The notes under the pieces were generated by a model, which saw only the letters and a list, made by a program, of their open reading frames with translations, did not search any database and was not told where the DNA came from. The position numbers and the translations under genes are program-made. A stretch of 64,000 bases of DNA from positions 1,054,001 to 1,118,000 of the forward strand of contig NZ_FWXT01000001.1 in assembly GCF_900176535.1 (NCBI RefSeq), in the 5' to 3' direction. The stretch comes from Pedobacter africanus. GTDB taxonomy: Bacteria > Bacteroidota > Bacteroidia > Sphingobacteriales > Sphingobacteriaceae. This document shows positions 25,174 to 34,188 of the stretch, piece by piece (the first letter of the stretch is position 1; each line of letters begins with the position of its first letter).

Positions 25174-28098
25174 TTATGGGTTAAATGTATAGGCAATATA
25201 ATACAGCGCACCTACCGCCGGGTTACCAAAAGAAGTAACATAATATTTATTCAAAATATTTGCTCCCCCTATTTTGACCATAGAATTTACAGAAGGGATT
25301 TTCAGGTTGACCTGTGCATCAAATGTAGAGAATGCAGGTACATTTCCTGCCGCAAAAGAAGAGAACCAGTAGTATTTATCCTGCCAGCGGTATTGAACAT
25401 TAAAACCCAGATTTTTAATGATCTCTCTGTTTGCCAGGCCTAAATTGTAGCGAATTTTCGGGGTATTGAAATCATTGTCATAGTCGTTGGGAAGATCACC
25501 AATCTCGTTATAAGACACGTTTCCGCTCAGGGTATATTTGCCCAGTAAATAATCCAGTCCCAATGCGGCACCATAGGTATCCACATTTCCCTCGGCATTT
25601 ACCGGAATACTAAAAGTACTTCCATCCCTGAAAAGGGTAACGGCAGTGATGAAATCCTTGTAAGTATTGTAGTAACCATAAGCATCAACCAACAGTTGCT
25701 TACTGATCAAACCTTTGTACCCCAGCTCGTACGATTTTACACTTTCCGGACGAAGCCCTTTAGGATCGAATGTATAGGGAACCAGCAAACTTGCATCACC
25801 GGTATTGGTTGGGCTTGCTGCAGCTGACGCCAGGTAAGCAATATAATTCTTCCTCAGCACACCGGGCCTGCTATACAACTCATACTTTTCAATGCTACCC
25901 GGCAAACCGCCTATCAGCCTTGTTGCACCGCCAAGTACAGAAAGGTCGATGTACTGATTTTGAGTAGTAGGGTTTCTATATCCTGTTTGATAGGAAACCC
26001 GTATATTGTTGTTCTGGGCAACGGTAAGGACGCCGGTAACCCTTGGTGTAAACCTGCCTTCAAAATTTGTGCTCTTGTCGTAACGGCCTGCAAGAGTCAA
26101 CTTAAATTTTTCATTGAACAGCTTTTTACCCAGTTGGGCAAAAGCACCATATTCGTTGATGTTTAAGTCTTTACCAATATCGTCGAAAATTGTCCCTCCC
26201 GAACGTAGCTGGTACAATCTTGATGAAGCACCAACCTGAAATTCCACAACATTATTCAAAACATTTGTAAAATTGTACATTCCTTCGTAGTGGTACAGAT
26301 TGGACTTGTCGTCAAATCTAGCTCCGTAAACGCTTTTAGAAGGATCTGTTGCGTTAATAGAGGTAGCACTGATATTCGTATTCATGATTTGTCTTTTCGC
26401 ATTTTCAAACTCGGCTGAGCCTGGCAAAAAGCGTCCTCTTCCGGTTTTATTAGCCGCTGTCCTGGCAATCCCATGAGATGCCTCCGGAGTTTGATTGGCC
26501 AGACGGGCGCCAATGTAATTTCCGATATACGCTGGAAACCAGGTACTGTTCGGACTCGAAACTTCGTTAATAGAAACCCCTAAAATTGAAGAAATATAAG
26601 AATCACCCGATCGTTCCTGAGTGGTATAACCCCTTAAGAAGAAGTCCTCTCCTTTTAACTCCAGCTTATATTGACCAATACTGAAATTACGCAATGAGTA
26701 CCTGTCTGTACCCGTATAAACAGAAGTACCACTACCCCAGGTCAACTGCGCAATTGCTTCGATTGTACTGGTGATCTTGTAATTAAGTGAGCCCGAGGTT
26801 TTCAATGATTTCGTATTGTAATCTACCAGGTTAACTTCATCATAGCCATCTCTCGAAATGGCCTGATTAGGGAGAACAGATGGATTTTTCAACCCAAAAT
26901 AAAAGGGAAGATACTGGGTACTTGCGGCCTGCTTTAATGCTGCAGGAATCGGAAGCCCGTTTATGGTACTCAGGTAGGTTGCATAACTTGCTCCCGCAGG
27001 AACATTGTCCAGCACTGTTTTAGGGTTAAAAGCACCGCCCGAAGCTGCCAGAATTCCAGCTCTTACAGCAGGCTCAATACTGCCTTGTACCAGGTTTCGC
27101 ATGTTCTGGCTTACCTCATCCCCATAAACATTTACCCCATCATAATTAGGATCTGAAAGCCTGTCCCCAGGGATTACCGTATTGTTGATCCTGTCGAAAT
27201 TTCTTGCATCACTTCCATACCAGTCTTTAGCCTGTAAATAAGAAAACGTCGCTTTAAAACCAAACCTGTTCCAGGCTTTTGCCACACGTACATCCAACTG
27301 GTTAAACTGCTGAACCGCCGAATTGTCATCGTTCACGTGATTTACGCCAGTTTTAAACTGGAAACTTGCACCAGGATACTTAAAGGGATTTTTTGAGGTC
27401 ATCAACAAAGTACCATTAATACCTCCCGCACCATATAGTGCAGATGACGCACCCGGAAGTAACTCCACATTATCGACATCCAGTTCTGACAGACCGATAA
27501 TATTGCCTACAGAAAAGTTTAGCCCCGGTGCCTGGTTATCCATTCCATCAATAAACTGATTAAAACGGGTATTCCCGTTAGAATTAAAACCGCGCGTATT
27601 GATAGATTTAAACGTTAAGCTTTGGGTGCTTGCCTCTACACCTTTCAGATTGGTAATCGCATCGTAAAAAGATGCGCCCGGCAATTCCTTGATTGCTGAA
27701 GCACCTATTCTTTCAATGGTCACCGGCGACTCCAGGATACGTTCCGGCGTTCTTGAAGCTGAAATAACCACCTCCTGCCCTAAAATAGCTGTAGGCTCAA
27801 GTTCTGTGGTTATACCATTCGTATTTCCGGTAATTTCCCGCTCAACCGAGGTATATCCTACAAAGGAAATAACAAGGGTAAAAGGAGCTTTCTGACTTGT
27901 ACTAAATGAATACCTGCCATTTGCATCTGTCGCAGTGCCACTGGTAGTGCCTTTTACTGTGATCCCAACACCTGGTATTGGCTGTTTGGTTAGCTTGTCT
28001 GTAACGAGACCGCTAACCAAAACACTTTGCGCATGCGCCGATAATCCGACAATACATAGCAACAGTGCAAAAATCGCTTTTGTAAACATTTTCCTCAT
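25174..28098 (-). CDS. TonB-dependent outer-membrane receptor with N-terminal carboxypeptidase-regulatory-like domain
   Basis: The 974-residue protein has a signal peptide ending SAHAQ (about residue 24) and a CarboxypepD-reg-like domain (about 28-110: GLVTDKLTKQPIPGVGITVKG...NGRYSF). A TonB box-like start and plug domain follow (about 115-240: INTRGFNSNGNTRFNQFIDGMDNQAPG, VELLPGASSALYGAGGINGTLL). The rest is a barrel ending in an aromatic/proline C-terminus (YYIAYTFNP). No SusD partner is adjacent, so this is not a standard SusCD pair. The substrate is unknown. A promoter with correct spacing lies upstream and a terminator follows, so it is a single-gene unit. Confidence 0.93.
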   Translation of the reverse strand: MRKMFTKAIFALLLCIVGLSAHAQSVLVSGLVTDKLTKQPIPGVGITVKGTTSGTATDANGRYSFSTSQKAPFTLVISFVGYTSVEREITGNTNGITTELEPTAILGQEVVISASRTPERILESPVTIERIGASAIKELPGASFYDAITNLKGVEASTQSLTFKSINTRGFNSNGNTRFNQFIDGMDNQAPGLNFSVGNIIGLSELDVDNVELLPGASSALYGAGGINGTLLMTSKNPFKYPGASFQFKTGVNHVNDDNSAVQQFNQLDVRVAKAWNRFGFKATFSYLQAKDWYGSDARNFDRINNTVIPGDRLSDPNYDGVNVYGDEVSQNMRNLVQGSIEPAVRAGILAASGGAFNPKTVLDNVPAGASYATYLSTINGLPIPAALKQAASTQYLPFYFGLKNPSVLPNQAISRDGYDEVNLVDYNTKSLKTSGSLNYKITSTIEAIAQLTWGSGTSVYTGTDRYSLRNFSIGQYKLELKGEDFFLRGYTTQERSGDSYISSILGVSINEVSSPNSTWFPAYIGNYIGARLANQTPEASHGIARTAANKTGRGRFLPGSAEFENAKRQIMNTNISATSINATDPSKSVYGARFDDKSNLYHYEGMYNFTNVLNNVVEFQVGASSRLYQLRSGGTIFDDIGKDLNINEYGAFAQLGKKLFNEKFKLTLAGRYDKSTNFEGRFTPRVTGVLTVAQNNNIRVSYQTGYRNPTTQNQYIDLSVLGGATRLIGGLPGSIEKYELYSRPGVLRKNYIAYLASAAASPTNTGDASLLVPYTFDPKGLRPESVKSYELGYKGLISKQLLVDAYGYYNTYKDFITAVTLFRDGSTFSIPVNAEGNVDTYGAALGLDYLLGKYTLSGNVSYNEIGDLPNDYDNDFNTPKIRYNLGLANREIIKNLGFNVQYRWQDKYYWFSSFAAGNVPAFSTFDAQVNLKIPSVNSMVKIGGANILNKYYVTSFGNPAVGALYYIAYTFNP

Positions 28099-28127
28099 AT
28101 GTTATTATATTTAGTTTGATTTTAACA

Positions 28128-28157
28128 TAAACTTAATAAATTTTTTGACATTAACAA
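28128..28157 (-). promoter_or_regulatory. Promoter of the TonB-dependent receptor (TTG-N19-TAAGTTTA)
   Basis: On the minus strand TTG (28157-28155) is 19 bp from TAAGTTTA (28135-28128), one base off TAnnTTTG. It lies about 30 nt upstream of the start codon. Confidence 0.55.
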
Positions 28158-28286
28158 ATTGTATTCGCTTAAATATTCAAGCCATAAAAACTATTTTTCA
28201 TTGTGTTTCAATTGAGTTTTATGTTAAATTGCCATAGTGAAATTTAACCCGTTTAAATTTAACTGACTTTACACTGCTAACCAGAT

Positions 28287-30722
28287 ATGATAAATAAAAT
28301 AAAGGCTTTCATTTGCATACTCATACCCATAGTACTGGCCTATGCGCTCAATACCAAATTTGGCGATCTCCCTCCCACACTCAAATTCCTGAACCCCTTT
28401 ACAGGTTTCTGGCAAAACGCAGAATCTACATCCATCAAAACCGACAAGAAAATAACCCTAAAGGGAACCCACCAAAATGTCGATATCGCATTTGATGATC
28501 GAATGATCCCGCATGTTTTTGCACAAAATGACTATGATGTTTATTTTGCACAAGGCTATGTTACCGCCATGCACCGTTTATGGCAGATGGATTTCCAAAC
28601 CCGGTTTGCTGCTGGAAGGATCTCAGAAGTTGTCGGCAAAAAAGCAATTGAACTGGATAAATACCAACGCCGCATGGGTATGGTTTTCGGCGCAGAAAAT
28701 TCTCTGGAAGGAATGATGGCCGATCCTAAATCTAAAGAAATGATTCTGGCCTATACCGCTGGGATCAATGCTTACATCCATTCCTTATCACGTTCACAGC
28801 TCCCGATAGAATATAAAATACTCGACTTTAAACCGGAAGACTGGACGCCCATTAAATGCGCTTTACTGCTAAAACAAATGTCGGCAGTGCTGGCCATGGG
28901 CTCCGACGAATTTTACATGACCAACATCAGGAATAAATTTGGCACTGATGTGGTTAAAGATCTTTTTCCCGATTACCCCTTCAAAGAAGATCCGATTATA
29001 CCTGTAGGTACAAAATGGGATTTCAAGCCGCTGCCCATACCAGCCGAACCTCCTGTTTTTACTGATTCCAGAACAGCCAATATAAAAACAAAGCAGAAGG
29101 AAGAGGGCATTGGCAGTAACAACTGGGCCTTGTCTGGGGCAAAAACAGCCTCAGGCCATCCGATACTGGCAAACGACCCGCACCTTGACCTTACACTTCC
29201 ATCTATCTGGTACCAGATCCAGTTACATGCCCCAGGAATAAATGCTTATGGTGTCTCTCTTCCCGGGGCACCAGGCATTATCATTGGCTTCAACAAAGAC
29301 ATCGCCTGGGGGGTAACCAATGTGGCTGCGGATGTCCTTGATTTTTACCAGGTTAAATTTAAGGATGATACCCACAAAAGTTACTGGTACAACAATGCAT
29401 GGAAAAATACCAGCAACCGCATGGAAAAAATCGTGGTCAGAGGGGAGAAGAGCATTACAGACACGGTTGTTTATACCCATCATGGCCCGGTAGTTTACCT
29501 CCAGAAAACCAATTTTTCCAAAGCCGGCAATATCCCTGTTGGCAACGCTTTAAGATGGATCGCCCACGAAAAGTCAAACGAATTGAAAACTTTCTATCTT
29601 TTAAACAGGGGAAAAAACTATAACGATTACCGGAAGGCGCTGACCTTTTTCACGGCACCTGCACAAAACTTTGTATTTGCATCTGCAGACAATGACATTG
29701 CAATAACTGCAAATGGGAAGTTCCCCCTGAAATGGAAAGACCAGGGTAAATTTATACTGGATGGAACGGCAGCTTCTAACGACTGGCAGGGCTGGATACC
29801 GGCATCAGAAAATCCAACTGTCAAAAACCCGCCACGCAATTTTGTAAGCTCAGCAAACCAATCTTCTACAGACTCAAGCTATCCTTACTACATCAACTGG
29901 GAATTCAGTCCTTATGAACGGGGCAAGCGCATCAACGACAGGCTTGCGGCTATGAACAATGCTACGGCCGACAGCATCATCAATATGCAGACAGACAACT
30001 ACAGTATCCATGCCCAAAATATACTGCCTGCCATCCTGGTAATGGTAGACCGCAACAAACTAAACGCCACACAAAAAGAAGCGCTTCGCATCGTTTCTTC
30101 CTGGAACAAACATTATGAGGCAAAATCACTTGCGGCCAGCGTTTTTGACCTATGGACCAAGCGCATTCAATTTAACATATGGGATGATGAGTTTACTATT
30201 GCCGATATCCCAATGCGGTACCCATCCCGAGACAGGACGGTCCAGCTGATCCTGCATGAGCCAAATGCCAAATGGATAGACAATGTGAACACTCCGGTAA
30301 AAGAAAGTTTGGCCGATCTGATCAATGAAGCTTTTAAATACAGTTGCGATAGCCTGGAAAGAAAGTTTGGCCCAATCGGCAAGCTTTGGGAATGGGGCAA
30401 TTTCAAGCATACCAATATACCTCACCTGGCAAAAATACCTGGATTTGGCTCTAAAACTTTGATGACAGGTGGCGGAAAAATGACCATCAACGCATTGAAC
30501 GAAAGCAATGGCCCTTCCTGGAGAATGGTGATAGAACTTGGAAAAATGCCTAAAGGCCATGGCGTATTCCCAGGCGGGCAATCGGGCAATCCAGGCAGTA
30601 TCTTTTACGACAACATGATCGACACCTGGGCAAATGGAAAGCTTTACGACCTGTTTTTTATGCAATCCGCTAATGATGGCAATGCCAAAATAATTTCCCG
30701 ATTAAAAATATCAAAAAAATAA
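28287..30722 (+). CDS. Penicillin acylase family (Ntn-hydrolase) protein
   Basis: The 811-residue protein has an N-terminal membrane or signal segment (IKAFICILIPIVLAYAL) and an alpha-subunit region (about 55-225: RMIPHVFAQNDYDVYFAQGYVTAMHRLWQMDF). The autocatalytic processing site is GIGSNNWALSG (about residue 275), where the Ser becomes the N-terminal nucleophile of the beta subunit. ANDPHLDLTLPSIWYQIQL and the C-terminal GGQSGNP complete the family pattern. Members hydrolyse amides such as beta-lactam side chains, acyl-homoserine lactones or acyl-peptides; the substrate cannot be told here. A small membrane protein and a LuxE-like gene follow at 4 and 28 nt, suggesting an operon. Confidence 0.9.
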   Translation: MINKIKAFICILIPIVLAYALNTKFGDLPPTLKFLNPFTGFWQNAESTSIKTDKKITLKGTHQNVDIAFDDRMIPHVFAQNDYDVYFAQGYVTAMHRLWQMDFQTRFAAGRISEVVGKKAIELDKYQRRMGMVFGAENSLEGMMADPKSKEMILAYTAGINAYIHSLSRSQLPIEYKILDFKPEDWTPIKCALLLKQMSAVLAMGSDEFYMTNIRNKFGTDVVKDLFPDYPFKEDPIIPVGTKWDFKPLPIPAEPPVFTDSRTANIKTKQKEEGIGSNNWALSGAKTASGHPILANDPHLDLTLPSIWYQIQLHAPGINAYGVSLPGAPGIIIGFNKDIAWGVTNVAADVLDFYQVKFKDDTHKSYWYNNAWKNTSNRMEKIVVRGEKSITDTVVYTHHGPVVYLQKTNFSKAGNIPVGNALRWIAHEKSNELKTFYLLNRGKNYNDYRKALTFFTAPAQNFVFASADNDIAITANGKFPLKWKDQGKFILDGTAASNDWQGWIPASENPTVKNPPRNFVSSANQSSTDSSYPYYINWEFSPYERGKRINDRLAAMNNATADSIINMQTDNYSIHAQNILPAILVMVDRNKLNATQKEALRIVSSWNKHYEAKSLAASVFDLWTKRIQFNIWDDEFTIADIPMRYPSRDRTVQLILHEPNAKWIDNVNTPVKESLADLINEAFKYSCDSLERKFGPIGKLWEWGNFKHTNIPHLAKIPGFGSKTLMTGGGKMTINALNESNGPSWRMVIELGKMPKGHGVFPGGQSGNPGSIFYDNMIDTWANGKLYDLFFMQSANDGNAKIISRLKISKK

Positions 30723-30726
30723 CGAC

Positions 30727-31077
30727 ATGGTTTTTATAGTAATCGTTGTACTCTCTTTTTTACTCCAGATGATCCTGCCCTGGTGGATCATCGTTGTCAT
30801 TTCTTTCGCTACCTGTGGCCTGATCGGTAAAACCGGAAAAATATCCCTCTGGGCTCCCTTTTTTGCCATTCTACTGTTATGGACAGGCACAGCCCTTTTC
30901 AAGAGTATCCCAAACAATCATATATTGGCCCAGCGGGTTGCGCAAATGGTAGGCGCCCAATCGTGGTTGATGGTATTGCTCTTTACTGCTGTACTTGGCG
31001 CCTTTACAGCAGGCATCAGCGGCTTTTGTGGCTATCATTTCAGAAAAGCAGTGCTCCTAAAGAAAACGAAGCCTTAA
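30727..31077 (+). CDS. Small three-helix membrane protein
   Basis: The 116-residue hydrophobic protein has apparent helices at about 3-32 (possibly two short helices or one long one), 38-60 and 80-104, and a basic C-terminus (FRKAVLLKKTKP) that is likely cytosolic. The family is unknown to me; the layout is common among unannotated Bacteroidota membrane proteins. It begins 4 nt after the acylase gene, which suggests co-translation. Confidence 0.75.
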   Translation: MVFIVIVVLSFLLQMILPWWIIVVISFATCGLIGKTGKISLWAPFFAILLLWTGTALFKSIPNNHILAQRVAQMVGAQSWLMVLLFTAVLGAFTAGISGFCGYHFRKAVLLKKTKP

Positions 31078-31093
31078 TTAAAAAATAGTTGTT

Positions 31094-31101
31094 TATTTTT
31101 G
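31094..31101 (+). promoter_or_regulatory. Promoter -7 element TATTTTTG, 4 nt before the LuxE-like start
   Basis: An exact TAnnTTTG match ends four bases before the GTG start, which would give a nearly leaderless transcript. No TTG -33 was found at the usual distance, so confidence is limited. Confidence 0.4.
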
Positions 31102-31105
31102 CAGG

Positions 31106-32089
31106 GTGACCGATCTGACCCAGCAAATCTTTTCCATCAGCAATACCCTTGAATTTGAACAGGCCTGCCTTGCTGTTTTTAAGCACCAGGCTTTCAACTG
31201 CCCGGTTTATGCTGCTTATATACACCACCTGGGCATACAGCCCGAGGATATCAATACCCTTACCCGCATTCCTTATCTGCCTATAAGTTTTTTCAAAACG
31301 CAGCCCGTGCTCAGCTCAGGAGACAAGCCTGAAATCATATTCAGCAGCTCAGGAACAACAGGCATGGTGCAAAGTCAGCACCTGGTGACGGATGTAAGCC
31401 TTTATGAGCAAAGCTTCAATAAAGCATTTGAACAGTTTTACGGAAAAATAGAAAACACCTGTCTGCTTGCATTGCTCCCCTCTTACCTGGAACGGGAGGG
31501 ATCATCGCTCATTTATATGGTTGATGCCCTATTGAAGCAAAGCAAACATCCCGATAGCGGTTATTTTTTACACAATCACAAAGACTTATACAATAAGCTT
31601 CAAAAGCTTAAGGCAGCTGGCCAAAAGACCATTCTGATTGGTGTTACCTATGCTTTACTTGATTTTATAGAAAAATACAAGGTAGACTTTCCTGAATTGA
31701 TTGTAATGGAAACCGGGGGAATGAAAGGTAAGAGAAGAGAAATGGTGCGCGAAGAGCTGCACCAATTGTTAACAGCTGGTTTTGGTGTCAGCAACATTCA
31801 TAGTGAATATGGCATGACAGAACTTCTTTCACAAGCTTATTCTTACGGAAATGGCGTATTCAACTGTCCGCCCTGGATGAAAATCGGTCTGCGTGACACG
31901 AACGATCCTTTAAGCCCTGCTCCTGACAACAAAACAGGCGGCATCAACATCATAGACCTGGCCAATCTGAACTCCTGCTCATTTATCGCCACGCAAGACC
32001 TGGGACGGGTATTTCAGGATGGTTCTTTTGAAATCCTGGGGCGTTTTGACAATGCCGACATCAGGGGCTGTAACCTGTTGGTAGGCTAA
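31106..32089 (+). CDS. LuxE-like acyl-protein synthetase/adenylate-forming enzyme
   Basis: The 327-residue protein starts with GTG; no in-frame ATG lies near. The P-loop-like IIFSSSGTTGMVQSQH (about 73-88) and the YGMTELLSQAYS motif (about 235) mark it as a LuxE-type member of the adenylate-forming superfamily. These activate an acyl group as an acyl-AMP and transfer it to a protein Cys. No luxCD or luciferase genes are nearby, so bioluminescence is not implied. In Bacteroidota such genes are often linked to acyltransfer or polysaccharide/lipid modification. It follows the acylase and membrane protein genes and ends 14 nt from the convergent tyrS. Confidence 0.82.
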   Translation: MTDLTQQIFSISNTLEFEQACLAVFKHQAFNCPVYAAYIHHLGIQPEDINTLTRIPYLPISFFKTQPVLSSGDKPEIIFSSSGTTGMVQSQHLVTDVSLYEQSFNKAFEQFYGKIENTCLLALLPSYLEREGSSLIYMVDALLKQSKHPDSGYFLHNHKDLYNKLQKLKAAGQKTILIGVTYALLDFIEKYKVDFPELIVMETGGMKGKRREMVREELHQLLTAGFGVSNIHSEYGMTELLSQAYSYGNGVFNCPPWMKIGLRDTNDPLSPAPDNKTGGINIIDLANLNSCSFIATQDLGRVFQDGSFEILGRFDNADIRGCNLLVG

Positions 32090-32103
32090 TGCAGCCTAAT
32101 ACA

Positions 32104-33390
32104 TTAGCCTGCGATTAAAAGGTAATAATTTTTCTTCCCTTTCTGCACGATAATAAACTGATCGTTTAAAAGATCATCTATGGCCAGTCTATCTGAAGGC
32201 TCCTTCAGTTTTTCTTTATTTATGGATACACCCCCGCCCTGGATCAATTTTTTCGCTTCTCCTTTTGATCCGAATACACCTGATTTTTCGGCCAGCAAAG
32301 TTGCAGCGTCTATTCCTTCAGCAAGCTCGGCCTTCGAAATCCGGAATTGTGGTATGCCTTCAAATATTTCAAGTACCTGGGCTTCAGATAGTGTTTTAAA
32401 AAATTCCAGAGAACCATTTCCAAACAGGAATTCTGAGGTCTTCACTGCAGTTTCAAGCGCCTCAGCAGAATGCGTCCTGATCGTAATATCTTCTGCGAGG
32501 GCTTTTTGCAACACACGCAGGTGTGGAGCAGCATCGTGCGCCACCTCGAGCGCTTCAATTTCCTGCTGAGTTTTCAGCGTAAATATTCTGATCCATTTCT
32601 TGGTATCCTCATCTGATGCATTTAACCAGAACTGGTAAAACTTATAGGGAGAGGTTTTTTCAGGATCCAGCCATACTGCACCGCTTTCTGTTTTCCCGAA
32701 CTTGGTCCCATCCGCTTTTTTTATCAGTTGGGTGGTAATGGCAAAGGCTGTCCCGGCATCCTTACGACGGATCAGTTCTGTTCCGGTAACAATATTCCCC
32801 CACTGGTCTGAGCCGCCCATCTGAACCATGCAGTTCTTGTTCTTCCACAAATAGTAAAAATCATATCCCTGGATAAGCTGATAGCAGAATTCTGTAAAGG
32901 AAAGGCCTGAATCGCCTTCTAAACGCCTTTTGACGCTATCTTTAGCCATCATGTAGTTCACAGTAATGTGCTTGCCGATATCCCTGATAAAGGTAAACAG
33001 GTTCATGTCCTTAAACCAGTCGGCATTGTTAACCATCACCGCACCGTTGCCCCCTTCTTCAAAATCCAGGAACTTGGCGAGCTGGCGTTTCATTCCCGCA
33101 AGGTAAACATCAATGATCTCTTCGGTCTGAAGATTACGTTCGTCCGATTTCCCTGAAGGGTCGCCCACCATACCAGTGGCCCCGCCTACTAAAGCATAGG
33201 GTTTATGTCCGGCCCGCTGGAAGTGGATAAGGGTCATGATCTGGGTAAGATGACCAATATGCAATGAATCTGCAGTGGGGTCAAAACCGATATACCCCGA
33301 AGTCATTCCTTCATTTAATTTCTCCTCGGTGCCAGGCATTATATCCTGTAACATGCCTCTCCAGCGTAGCTCTTCAACAAAATTGGTCAT
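32104..33390 (-). CDS. tyrS: Tyrosyl-tRNA synthetase
   Basis: The 428-residue class I synthetase charges tRNA-Tyr. The HIGH motif is at 44-47 in SLHIGHLTQ and the KMSKS equivalent is KFGKTESG (about 233-240). The tyrosine pocket motif QLIQGYDFYYL and QMGGSDQWGNI are clear, and a C-terminal S4-like RNA-binding domain (about 365-428: LIQGGGVSINKEKL) is present. It is a bacterial TyrRS of normal length. An exact TATATTTG -7 element lies 18 bp upstream. No T-box leader was seen. Confidence 0.97.
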   Translation of the reverse strand: MTNFVEELRWRGMLQDIMPGTEEKLNEGMTSGYIGFDPTADSLHIGHLTQIMTLIHFQRAGHKPYALVGGATGMVGDPSGKSDERNLQTEEIIDVYLAGMKRQLAKFLDFEEGGNGAVMVNNADWFKDMNLFTFIRDIGKHITVNYMMAKDSVKRRLEGDSGLSFTEFCYQLIQGYDFYYLWKNKNCMVQMGGSDQWGNIVTGTELIRRKDAGTAFAITTQLIKKADGTKFGKTESGAVWLDPEKTSPYKFYQFWLNASDEDTKKWIRIFTLKTQQEIEALEVAHDAAPHLRVLQKALAEDITIRTHSAEALETAVKTSEFLFGNGSLEFFKTLSEAQVLEIFEGIPQFRISKAELAEGIDAATLLAEKSGVFGSKGEAKKLIQGGGVSINKEKLKEPSDRLAIDDLLNDQFIIVQKGKKNYYLLIAG

Positions 33391-33408
33391 CGTAATCTAA
33401 TTTGTGCG

Positions 33409-33416
33409 CAAATATA
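33409..33416 (-). promoter_or_regulatory. Promoter -7 element (TATATTTG) of tyrS
   Basis: An exact TAnnTTTG match on the minus strand lies 18 bp before the tyrS ATG. The -33 region lacks a clear TTG. Confidence 0.5.
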
Positions 33417-33493
33417 GGAAAACCTGCGTTATCCTTAAATTTGAGCCCAGGCTAAAAACAGCTTATTGAACAAAAATCGCTACTTTTAGCCTC

Positions 33494-34171
33494 ATGAACT
33501 TCTTATCCCATTTTTATTTTGAACGAAATAATCCAGATGAAAATATGGTATTGGGAGTTGTATTGCCTGATTTCATAAAAAACGCACATAAAGACTATAA
33601 TCTATATCCTTTAAAAACCAGGCATCTTTTTCAAAAAAATCCCCAACAGCTTTCTATCCTTAAGGGCTGGGAAAAACACATCGACGTAGATCAGCGCTTT
33701 CATTCTTCCGTTTTTTTCCAGCAAAAAACAAATGAGCTGAAACAATTGATATTACCAGCCTGTGAGCACAGTCCTGTTAAACCTTTCTTCTTGGCCCATA
33801 TCGGGCTGGAGCTAACGCTGGATCACCTGCTGACTGTCAACGGCCAGATCAACATCAATACGTTTTACGATCAGCTTATAAGTGCTAATAAGACTGCATT
33901 AAACGACTTTCTTCAGTCCTGCTCACTAAACGACACCTCGGTTTTCTTTAACTTCTTAAACAGCTTTATTTCCAGCCGCTACCTTTTCAGCTATCAGAAA
34001 ATCGAAAACATTACCTATGCGCTGAACAGGATCTGTACGCGTTTATGGAGCAATCCCTTCACAGACGAGCAGCTGCGCTACCTGACGCTCCAGCTTGATG
34101 CATTCAAGAACAATCTCCAAAGCGATTATCGCTCAATTTATGATGATATCGAAAAAGAATTAAAAGCCTAA
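33494..34171 (+). CDS. AcpH-like (acyl carrier protein phosphodiesterase family) protein
   Basis: The 225-residue helical protein begins MNFLSHFYFE with a conserved VVLPDFIKN motif, followed by GWEKHIDVDQRFHSS. These echo the AcpH/DUF479 pattern (MNFLAH, GNLLGDF, IDxxTDxH). AcpH removes 4'-phosphopantetheine from ACP using a metal held by His and Asp residues. Similarity is distant, so a different metal-dependent hydrolase is possible. It is divergent from tyrS and 17 nt before ligA. A TACTTTTA element lies 5 bp upstream of the ATG. Confidence 0.65.
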   Translation: MNFLSHFYFERNNPDENMVLGVVLPDFIKNAHKDYNLYPLKTRHLFQKNPQQLSILKGWEKHIDVDQRFHSSVFFQQKTNELKQLILPACEHSPVKPFFLAHIGLELTLDHLLTVNGQININTFYDQLISANKTALNDFLQSCSLNDTSVFFNFLNSFISSRYLFSYQKIENITYALNRICTRLWSNPFTDEQLRYLTLQLDAFKNNLQSDYRSIYDDIEKELKA

Positions 34172-34175
34172 TTTG

Positions 34176-34183
34176 TATCTTCG
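34176..34183 (+). promoter_or_regulatory. -7-like element TATCTTCG immediately before ligA
   Basis: The octamer fits TAnnTTTG with one change, starts 4 bp after the AcpH-like stop, and ends 5 bp before the ligA ATG. It would give a nearly leaderless ligA mRNA. Confidence 0.4.
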
Positions 34184-34188
34184 CCTTC

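Noticed and set aside
25174..28098. SusC/SusD polysaccharide utilisation locus with glgB and GH31
   Set aside because: No SusD gene is adjacent, the receptor is a single-gene unit with its own promoter and terminator, and the GH31 and GlgB proteins lack export signals.
31106..32089. Bioluminescence (lux) operon
   Set aside because: Only a LuxE-like gene is present; luxA, luxB, luxC and luxD are absent.
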